DNA from: W0P28-013 sp963621145
GTDB lineage: Bacteria > Bacteroidota > Bacteroidia > Bacteroidales > Paludibacteraceae
Length of the DNA stretch: 16,294 nt
Assembly: GCA_963621145.1 (NCBI GenBank)
Contig: CAVFDI010000039.1
Location: 1 to 16,294 of the forward strand
Direction of reading: 5' to 3'
Notes under the pieces: model-generated
Databases searched by the model: none
Told to the model about the DNA's origin: nothing
Seen by the model: the letters and a program-made list of their open reading frames with translations, nothing else
Part shown: piece by piece, positions 6,760 through 12,862 of the stretch
Position numbering within the stretch: position 1 is the stretch's first letter
Layout of the letters: every line of letters starts with the position of its first letter
Made by a program: the position numbers and the translations under genes

Positions 6760-8724
6760 TTACAGGGGGGGGGTATTCGAAATATCGAGTCGTTCGTACT
6801 GCGAATTTTTGCTCACATATTCAGGAACGATGTGCTTCATCTGCGAAACAACCATGAAATTTTTGTACAGATAAGCATATTCAAGCAACTTATCGATGTC
6901 GGCTGTTACCTGCTCAAAATCGTATTCGCGCACATTGGCAATAAGAATCTTCTCGTTGTAGGTTGGCTGTGTGGCCTCTTTCACATTCAGCAACTCCTCG
7001 TAGAGTTTTTCGCCTGGACGCAAGCCTGTGTAGGTTATCTGAATGTCGATTTCGGGACGATAGCCCGCTAGACGAATCATCTTGCGCGCCAAGTCGGCAA
7101 TCTTCACTGGTCGTCCCATGTCGAAAATAAAAATCTCGCCGCCTTTGCCCATGCTGCCAGCCTCTAGCACCAATTGGCATGCCTCGGGAATGGTCATGAA
7201 GTAGCGAATAATATCAGGGTGAGTCACCGTAACTGGACCACCCTGCTCTATCTGATGGCGGAACAACGGAATTACCGAGCCATTCGAGCCAAGCACATTG
7301 CCAAAACGCGTAGTGATGAACTTGGTGGTTTCGGCGTTTTCTTTCACATTTTTCTTGAAAAGCGATTGCACATAAATCTCGGCAATGCGTTTCGACGCGC
7401 CCATCACATTGGTTGGGTTCACGGCTTTGTCGGTCGAGACCATCACAAATTTTTCGACGCCATTCTCCACTGCCAAATCGGCAATGTTGCGCGTTCCCAT
7501 CACGTTGGCAATGATGCACTCGCACGGACTATCTTCCATCATCGGCACATGCTTGTAGGCCGCAGCGTGGTAAATAATGTTCGGTTTATAGGTAGTAATG
7601 ATGTCGGCAAGTCGTTTGCGGTTGCGCATATCGCCAATGCAGGTAACGTACGGGCAATCGGGTTTCATCTCGTCGAGTTCGAGTTTCAGATTGTGCAACG
7701 GCGTTTCGGCATTGTCGAACAAAACCAACAGTTTCGGGTTGAATTTAGTCAGTTGGCGCACTATTTCGCTGCCGATGGAACCAGCCGCGCCCGTCACCAT
7801 TATCACTTTGCCTTTCACCTGCTCCGCTATGTGATCCTTGCTGATTACGATTGGCAGACGATTGAGCAAATCTTCGATGCGCACATTTTTGAAATCGTGT
7901 TTTTCGTTCAGGTTCACGCCTTCGTGCCATTCGGTCACGCTTGGCACGGTCATTATTTCAAAATTCTTGTCGATGAACGCATCGAGGTCTTTTTCGACAT
8001 CTAATTCAGCCATTTTTGTAGGCGAAACTATGATGGTGCGAATTTTGCGTTTCGCCAACAGAGCGAGCATGCGTTTTTTGTCGCAAGTGGAGATTACGGG
8101 CACGTCGAAAATCTTTTTGCCGTCGGTCGTCTTCTCATCATCGATGAATGCTGCCAAACGAAATTTGTTGGTGTTACTCGAACGAATAAGTTTTGCAATG
8201 CCCACGCCAGCCGATTTTGTGCCATAAACAGCCACGGGTTTGCTCGCACCATTGGCCACCAGATAGTCGAACGACACTTTCACCAAAAAGCGTGTGAGCG
8301 AAAGCAGCAAAAATGCGAGAATGGCGTAGAAAACCACCGTTAGCCACATAAACAGCGAACTGCCCAACGCATCGAAAACGCCATCGACAATGAATAGCAG
8401 AAGCACCTGCATAAGCACGGCGGCCAGCAGTTTCATGATGTCGACAAAACTAGAATAGCGCAGCACGCCCGAATAGGTGTGAAAAGTCCAGAACGACAGC
8501 AGCGCAATGGCAGAAAAAATACTAGCCTGCTTAAAGAATACGGCAGCCGACGAGAATGCCGAGTCGTTGGCGTAGGTGTAGTGTGCCAAAATGCCAGCAA
8601 GCGTGAGCGAAAGGCAGCAGATGAGCAAATCGCACATCAACACAATCCAGCGTGGCATATATTTCATTGAGGTGAGACGCGCAAAAATATCGCTCTCCAA
8701 AAGTTGCATTTTTCTCGACATCAT
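6760..8724 (-). CDS. Membrane-anchored nucleotide-sugar 4,6-dehydratase (WbpM/PglF/CapD type)
   Basis: A 654-residue protein with the full two-part architecture: four transmembrane helices within about residues 25-145, a CoA-binding-like Rossmann segment (about 160-280, VAVYGTKSAG), then an SDR domain. In the SDR domain GAAGSIGSE at 312-320 binds NAD; T431-D432-K433 in MVSTDKAVNP are the catalytic residues known from PglF; NVMGASKR and FGNVLGSNGSVIPLF follow. Members convert UDP-GlcNAc to UDP-4-keto-6-deoxy-GlcNAc, precursor of QuiNAc, FucNAc or bacillosamine sugars. The ATG at 8724 lies about 48 bases after the expected transcription start; ATGs one and five codons later cannot be excluded. 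It is the first gene of the minus-strand cluster. The C-terminus ends in a C9 tract (6765-6773), so its last residues depend on the tract length. Confidence 0.94.
   Translation of the reverse strand: MMSRKMQLLESDIFARLTSMKYMPRWIVLMCDLLICCLSLTLAGILAHYTYANDSAFSSAAVFFKQASIFSAIALLSFWTFHTYSGVLRYSSFVDIMKLLAAVLMQVLLLFIVDGVFDALGSSLFMWLTVVFYAILAFLLLSLTRFLVKVSFDYLVANGASKPVAVYGTKSAGVGIAKLIRSSNTNKFRLAAFIDDEKTTDGKKIFDVPVISTCDKKRMLALLAKRKIRTIIVSPTKMAELDVEKDLDAFIDKNFEIMTVPSVTEWHEGVNLNEKHDFKNVRIEDLLNRLPIVISKDHIAEQVKGKVIMVTGAAGSIGSEIVRQLTKFNPKLLVLFDNAETPLHNLKLELDEMKPDCPYVTCIGDMRNRKRLADIITTYKPNIIYHAAAYKHVPMMEDSPCECIIANVMGTRNIADLAVENGVEKFVMVSTDKAVNPTNVMGASKRIAEIYVQSLFKKNVKENAETTKFITTRFGNVLGSNGSVIPLFRHQIEQGGPVTVTHPDIIRYFMTIPEACQLVLEAGSMGKGGEIFIFDMGRPVKIADLARKMIRLAGYRPEIDIQITYTGLRPGEKLYEELLNVKEATQPTYNEKILIANVREYDFEQVTADIDKLLEYAYLYKNFMVVSQMKHIVPEYVSKNSQYERLDISNTPPL
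6765..6773 (-). repeat. C9 homopolymer (G9 on plus strand) four codons before the dehydratase stop
   Basis: Nine identical bases within AAT-ACC-CCC-CCC-CTG-TAA. With C9 the protein ends SNTPPL. With C8 the frame would run on about 20 codons to a TAG near 6698, with C10 it would end TPPPVTA. Long G/C runs are the classic substrate of slipped-strand mispairing, but also a classic site of sequencing error. Confidence 0.8.
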
Positions 8725-8778
8725 GGGTTATTGCAGTAAATAAAAACCGATAAAACAGTGCATTTAATTTTCAAGCTG

Positions 8779-8810
8779 CAAAAATACTGCTTTTTCGGGA
8801 CATTACCAAA
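8779..8810 (-). promoter_or_regulatory. Bacteroidota-type promoter for the polysaccharide cluster
   Basis: On the minus strand TTTG (8810-8807), a 20-nt spacer, then TATTTTTG (8786-8779). This matches the known primary-sigma consensus of Bacteroides, TTTG-N19-21-TAnnTTTG, at every fixed position. Transcription would begin near 8772, leaving a leader of about 48 nt before the ATG at 8724. Confidence 0.75.
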
Positions 8811-8812
8811 AA

Positions 8813-8873
8813 TTTTTTTATTTTTTTTCTACAATGACATTCTTTCTCATTCCACAGAAAATTCGTAACTTTG
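8813..8873 (+). promoter_or_regulatory. Bacteroidota-type promoter for the lpt-tgt-mfd group, with upstream T-tracts
   Basis: TTTC (8843-8846), a 19-nt spacer, then TAACTTTG (8866-8873): the -7 element is a full match and the -33 element matches three of four bases. Two T-tracts (8813-8828) lie just upstream, as AT-rich tracts often do at strong promoters. Transcription would start near 8880, downstream of the first possible ATG at 8834, which affects the choice of start codon. Confidence 0.7.
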
Positions 8874-8899
8874 CAGTTTGGATTTTAAGGGGTTTGCTC

Positions 8900-10390
8900 G
8901 TGAGGTTTCCGCTGCACATAAAACATATCGACCGCTATCTGTTCGCAACGTTCATTCAACTGTTTTGCGCAACATTTTTCATCTGCCTTTTCATTGTGGT
9001 GATGCAGTTTTTGTGGCTGCACATCAACGATTTTGTGGGCAAAGGACTGCCGCTGGGTGTGATGATAGAGTTCTTTTTCTACTCGTCGCTCACATCGGTG
9101 CCGCTAGCGTTGCCGTTGGCCATTTTGCTGGCATCGCTCATGACGTTTGGCAATTTGGGCGAAAGTTTGGAACTTTTAGCTATGAAATCGGCGGGAATTT
9201 CGCTCTTTCGCATCATGAAATCGCTCACCTACTTCATTGCAGTGGTGTGCATTGGCGCATTTTTCTTCTCGAACAATGTGATTCCATACGCACAGAGCAA
9301 AATGTGGACTCTGATGTTTTCGATTCGCCAAAAATCGCCCGAATTGGAGATTCCTGTGGGCGAATTCTACTCGGGCATTCAAGGTTGGAACCTCTATGTG
9401 CGCGACCGCGACAACCGCACTGGCGAGCTGAAAGACATCATGATTTACGATTTTTCTGATGGATTCAACAACGCCTCGGTTACAACAGCCGATGCCGCCT
9501 ACATTCGCCTTACGGCCGACAAGAAGAATCTGAAACTGACGCTCTACAACGGCGAATCGTTCGAGAACCTGAACCAGCAAACCACGGGCGTGCGCACAGG
9601 AAACATTCCGTATCGGCGCGAGACATTTGCACAGAAAGAGATTTTGATCGATTTCGATGCCAACTTCAACCGCATGGACGAGTCGATGATGTCGAACCAG
9701 CACATCAGCAAAAACATTGTTCGGCTCACGCACGACATCGATTCGGTGAACACACTGCGCGACTCCACTCGCACCGCTTTTTCGGACGAGATGACCACGC
9801 GAAAATACTTCGGTCAAGCCTATTCCGAAGGAGAATTGGCAAAAATGGCCGAGCAACCTGTCGACATGGTTACTTCCGAAATTGATGTCGATTCTCTATT
9901 CCTCACCCTTTCGCAGGACGACATGGAGAATGCGATGCGCCAAGCCGTGAGTCGTGCTCGCAATGTGATGAACGACATTGAGTACCGTCGCGCCGTGATA
10001 GAAGAGATGGACGCCTACTACATCAGGCACGACATAGAATGGCACCGCAAATTCACACTGTCGTTTGCCTGCCTCATATTCTTTTTCATTGGCGCGCCGC
10101 TCGGAGCCATTGTGCGCAAAGGCGGTTTGGGTTTGCCTGTGGTCATTTCGGTGGTATTTTTCATCATCTACTACATAATCGACACCACGGGACAAAAAAT
10201 GGCGCGCGAAGGCGTTTGGCAAGTGTGGGAAGGCATGTGGCTGAGTTCGGCAGTGCTGCTGCCAATAGGCATTTTCCTCACCTACAAAGCCGCTACCGAC
10301 TCGGCACTGATGAACGCAGATGCATACAAAATTTTCTTTGCAAGAATAAAACGATTGTTTACCGATTGGCGGGCAAAAAAGAAACGCTGA
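8900..10390 (+). CDS. LptF/LptG (YjgP/YjgQ) family permease, long form
   Basis: About 496 residues from the GTG at 8900. Three membrane helices near the N-terminus (FICLFIVVMQFLW; SVPLALPLAILLASLMTF; FIAVVCIGAFFF), a large periplasmic region of about 260 residues, and three C-terminal helices (SFACLIFFFIGAPLG; VVISVVFFIIYYII; SAVLLPIGIFLTY) give the standard LptF/LptG layout. With LptB these permeases pull lipopolysaccharide out of the inner membrane. GAPLGAIVRKGG is a strong family motif. I prefer GTG 8900 over ATG 8834 because the promoter would start RNA near 8880 and AAGGGG (8887-8892) lies 7 bases before the GTG; a TTG at 8894 is another option. Residues 250-350 are hydrophilic and acidic. 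tgt follows after 114 bp. Whether it is the LptF or LptG partner is undecided. Confidence 0.88.
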   Translation: MRFPLHIKHIDRYLFATFIQLFCATFFICLFIVVMQFLWLHINDFVGKGLPLGVMIEFFFYSSLTSVPLALPLAILLASLMTFGNLGESLELLAMKSAGISLFRIMKSLTYFIAVVCIGAFFFSNNVIPYAQSKMWTLMFSIRQKSPELEIPVGEFYSGIQGWNLYVRDRDNRTGELKDIMIYDFSDGFNNASVTTADAAYIRLTADKKNLKLTLYNGESFENLNQQTTGVRTGNIPYRRETFAQKEILIDFDANFNRMDESMMSNQHISKNIVRLTHDIDSVNTLRDSTRTAFSDEMTTRKYFGQAYSEGELAKMAEQPVDMVTSEIDVDSLFLTLSQDDMENAMRQAVSRARNVMNDIEYRRAVIEEMDAYYIRHDIEWHRKFTLSFACLIFFFIGAPLGAIVRKGGLGLPVVISVVFFIIYYIIDTTGQKMAREGVWQVWEGMWLSSAVLLPIGIFLTYKAATDSALMNADAYKIFFARIKRLFTDWRAKKKR

Positions 10391-10418
10391 TTTCAGGTTT
10401 CAGGTTTTCAAGTTTCAA
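10390..10418. repeat. Degenerate 7-nt units starting at the stop codon of the long permease
   Basis: ATTTCAG, GTTTCAG, GTTTTCAA, GTTTCAA. The first A is the last base of the TGA stop (10388-10390). This is the same ATTTCAR unit family as 5350-5370. A second, looser array of ACTTTAC-like units at 10472-10495 precedes tgt. Confidence 0.7.
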
Positions 10419-10452
10419 GTTAAAGGTAACCAACTGCAAAATATAAACACGA

Positions 10453-10467
10453 ACGCACTCGGTGCGT
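10453..10467. repeat. Perfect inverted repeat, 6-bp stem and 3-nt loop
   Basis: ACGCAC (10453-10458), TCG, GTGCGT (10462-10467), between the long permease and tgt. It is followed by CACTAC rather than a T-tract, so it is not a canonical intrinsic terminator; it could be a weak hairpin in the transcript. Confidence 0.5.
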
Positions 10468-10504
10468 CACTACTTTACAAACTTTCGAACTTTACGAACT
10501 AAAA

Positions 10505-11635
10505 ATGGATTTTTTACTCCAACATACCGACACGCACACAGCAGCCCGCGCAGGGTTGATAACCACCGATCATGGGCAGATAGAGACACCAATTTTTATG
10601 CCCGTTGGCACTTGCGCCTCGGTGAAAGCGGTGCATTTTCGTGAGTTGAAAGACGACATCAAAGCGCAGATAATTCTTGGCAACACCTACCATCTCTATC
10701 TCCGTCCTGGACTGAAAATTCTGGAAGAGGCAGGCGGATTGCATCGTTTCAATGGCTGGGACAGACCCATTCTGACCGACAGCGGCGGATTTCAGGTTTT
10801 TTCGCTGTCGGGAACGCGCAAAATGACCGAAGAAGGCGTGCTTTTCAATTCGCACATCGATGGTTCGCGCCATCTGTTCACGCCCGAAAATGTGGTGGAG
10901 ACGCAGCGCACCATCGGCGCCGACATCATCATGGCATTCGACGAGTGCACACCTGGCACGGCCGACTATCGCTACGCCAAAGAGTCGATGGAACGCACAC
11001 AACGCTGGCTAGCGCGCGGACTGAAACATTTCGACGAGACCGAGCCAAAATACGGCTATTCGCAGACATTTTTCCCGATAGTGCAAGGTTGCATCTACCC
11101 CGACCTGCGCCGCGCCTCGGCCGAATTTGCCAAAGCACAAAACCGCGAAGGCTACGCCATTGGCGGCTTGGCGGTGGGCGAGCCAACCGAAAAAATGTAC
11201 GAAATGATAGAGGTGGTGAACGCCATTCTACCAACCGACCGTCCGCGCTACCTGATGGGCGTAGGCACGCCAGCCAACATTTTGGAAGGCATTGCGCGCG
11301 GCGTTGACATGTTCGACTGCGTAATGCCAACGCGCAACGGACGCAACGCCATGCTTTTCACGCGCAACGGCATAATGAACATGAAAAACCAGAAATGGGC
11401 GCACGACTTCACGCCTATCGACCCCGAGAGCGACTGCTATGTGGACCAAGCGTACACAAAAGCCTACTTGCGCCATCTGTTTGTAGCGGGCGAATATCTG
11501 GCTGGACAAATTGCCTCCATTCACAATTTGGCATTCTATCTGTGGCTCGTGGGCGAGGCACGAAAACATATTTTCAACGGCGATTTTGCCGTATGGAAAG
11601 AGGAAATGGTGAAACGCGTAATGAAAAGACTCTAA
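10505..11635 (+). CDS. tgt: Queuine/preQ1 tRNA-guanine transglycosylase
   Basis: A 376-residue enzyme that exchanges guanine-34 for a 7-deazaguanine (preQ1 in most bacteria) in tRNAs for Asp, Asn, His and Tyr. Catalytic and binding residues are visible: D92 in LTDSGGFQVFSL, D146/C148 in FDEC, GGLAVGE at 220-226, and the nucleophile D271 in GVDMFDCVMPTRNGRN. The zinc site, normally C-x-C-x2-C with a His 26 residues on, reads S309-D-C311-Y-V-D314 with H340, so two of three cysteines are replaced. As I recall, Bacteroides homologues also lack these cysteines, so this looks like a lineage trait rather than a broken gene. The length is normal. The ATG at 10505 directly precedes the conserved N-terminus; no Shine-Dalgarno. 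It lies between two LPS-export permeases, with spacers of 114 and 150 bp. Confidence 0.96.
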   Translation: MDFLLQHTDTHTAARAGLITTDHGQIETPIFMPVGTCASVKAVHFRELKDDIKAQIILGNTYHLYLRPGLKILEEAGGLHRFNGWDRPILTDSGGFQVFSLSGTRKMTEEGVLFNSHIDGSRHLFTPENVVETQRTIGADIIMAFDECTPGTADYRYAKESMERTQRWLARGLKHFDETEPKYGYSQTFFPIVQGCIYPDLRRASAEFAKAQNREGYAIGGLAVGEPTEKMYEMIEVVNAILPTDRPRYLMGVGTPANILEGIARGVDMFDCVMPTRNGRNAMLFTRNGIMNMKNQKWAHDFTPIDPESDCYVDQAYTKAYLRHLFVAGEYLAGQIASIHNLAFYLWLVGEARKHIFNGDFAVWKEEMVKRVMKRL

Positions 11636-11639
11636 ATCA

Positions 11640-11660
11640 ATTGATAATTGATAATTGACA
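11640..11660. repeat. Three 7-nt units just after the tgt stop
   Basis: ATTGATA, ATTGATA, ATTGACA, followed by ATTTTT, beginning five bases after the TAA of tgt. AATTG and CAATT could pair weakly ahead of the T-run, but the stem is too short and AU-rich to call a terminator. Confidence 0.7.
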
Positions 11661-11741
11661 ATTTTTGGCAAACCGCTGTGAATACCGACAATTTGAAATT
11701 TGAATTTTTGCGATAAGTGAGAGCAAAATAAAACTTGTTTG

Positions 11742-11781
11742 TTTTGCCGAACGAAGCAAAAATCAGTGAAATCTGAAATCT
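11742..11781. repeat. Inverted repeat and 7-nt array directly before the second permease
   Basis: TTTTGC (11742-11747), an 8-nt loop, then GCAAAA (11756-11761) form a 6-bp inverted repeat. Two GAAATCT heptads (11768-11774 and 11775-11781) follow and end 4 bases before the ATG at 11786, occupying the Shine-Dalgarno position. A further GAAATTT unit is at 11695-11701. Confidence 0.65.
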
Positions 11782-11785
11782 TTCA

Positions 11786-12862
11786 ATGTTTAAGCATCTC
11801 GATTGGTACATAATTAAAAAATATCTCGGCACATTTGCATTGTCTATTGTGCTGATTATCAGCATTTCTGTGATATTCGATTTCACCGAGAAAATCGACG
11901 ATTTCATGGAAAATAATGCGCCGTGGCAAGCCATTGTGTTCGATTATTACCTGAACTTCATTCCGTTTTTCACCAACATGTTCACGCCGCTGTTTGCCTT
12001 CATTTCGGTAATATTTTTCACTTCGAAATTGGCCAACAATAGCGAAATTATTGCGATGCTTGCGGGCGGAATGAGTTTTCACCGATTGCTGCGACCCTAC
12101 ATGATTTCGGCTGGGTTGATTGCCGTGTTTTCGTTTGTGCTGATGAGTTTTGTGATTCCGCCAGCCAACCGCACTCGTCTGAAATTCGAGGATCAATATG
12201 TGTCGCGGTTCACTTCGGACGTGGCGCGCAATGTGCAGATGGAGATTGAGCCTGGCATCATCGCCTATCTCGGTCGATACGAAGAGGCAACAAATGTTGG
12301 GCGCAACTTTTCGCTCGAAAAATTTGAAGGCAAAACGCTCGTCTCGCGCCTCACAGCCCGCGAAGTGGTGATGGATTCGCTCTACCATTGGACGGTGAAA
12401 GACTATCTGATTCGCGATTTCGATGGCATGTACGAACACATTTCGCAAGGTAATATGCTCGACACGGTGATTTACATGGATCCCTCCGACTTTTTTATCA
12501 CTGCCAAAGAGGCTGCGCAAATGAACACACCGCAACTGAAACGTTACATCGAAAAGCGCAAGGAGCGCGGACTTGGCGGCACGCAGGCTTTCGAGGACGA
12601 ATATCACAAACGCTACTCCACTCCGTTGGCAGCACTCATTTTGACGCTGATTGGCGTATCGCTCTCGAGCAAAAAAATTCGCGGTGGAATGGGCGTAAAC
12701 ATTGGTATTGGCATCACGCTGAGCGCGCTCTACATCTTGTTCACCACTTTCTCGAGCCAACTCTCCATAGCAGGCAGCATGAATCCGCTCTTGGCCGTTT
12801 GGTTACCCAATTTGCTATTTCTTGCCATCGGATTATATCTCTACTACAAAGCCCCTAAGTGA
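11786..12862 (+). CDS. LptF/LptG (YjgP/YjgQ) family permease, short form
   Basis: A 358-residue inner-membrane permease. It starts MFKHLDWYIIKKYLGTF, has three N-terminal helices (SIVLIISISVIF; MFTPLFAFISVIFF; ISAGLIAVFSFVLMSF), a periplasmic segment of about 130 residues, and three C-terminal helices (PLAALILTLIGVSLSS; GIGITLSALYILF; LPNLLFLAIGLYLY). LAGGMSFHRLLRPY and GVSLSSKKIRGG are the family's conserved loops. Length is typical of LptF/LptG, and it probably pairs with the longer permease at 8900-10390 in the LptB2FG extractor for lipopolysaccharide. The stop TGA (12860-12862) overlaps the mfd ATG by one base, so translation of the two is probably coupled. Which of LptF or LptG it represents cannot be decided from sequence alone. 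Confidence 0.93.
   Translation: MFKHLDWYIIKKYLGTFALSIVLIISISVIFDFTEKIDDFMENNAPWQAIVFDYYLNFIPFFTNMFTPLFAFISVIFFTSKLANNSEIIAMLAGGMSFHRLLRPYMISAGLIAVFSFVLMSFVIPPANRTRLKFEDQYVSRFTSDVARNVQMEIEPGIIAYLGRYEEATNVGRNFSLEKFEGKTLVSRLTAREVVMDSLYHWTVKDYLIRDFDGMYEHISQGNMLDTVIYMDPSDFFITAKEAAQMNTPQLKRYIEKRKERGLGGTQAFEDEYHKRYSTPLAALILTLIGVSLSSKKIRGGMGVNIGIGITLSALYILFTTFSSQLSIAGSMNPLLAVWLPNLLFLAIGLYLYYKAPK

Noticed and set aside
7174..8004. 276-codon plus-strand open frame
   Set aside because: Shadow of the 4,6-dehydratase gene; no domain, unusual His/Phe-rich composition.
11640..11668. Rho-independent terminator after tgt
   Set aside because: Only a five-base AU stem precedes the short T-run; too weak, and the next gene in the same direction follows after 150 bp.
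11783..12760. 325-codon open frame on the minus strand opposite the second permease
   Set aside because: Antisense shadow of a clear LptF/LptG-family gene; composition is rich in His, Asn and Arg and shows no motif.
12859..12861. GTG start for mfd one codon earlier
   Set aside because: The ATG at 12862 overlaps the preceding TGA in the usual TGATG coupling arrangement and is the more likely start.
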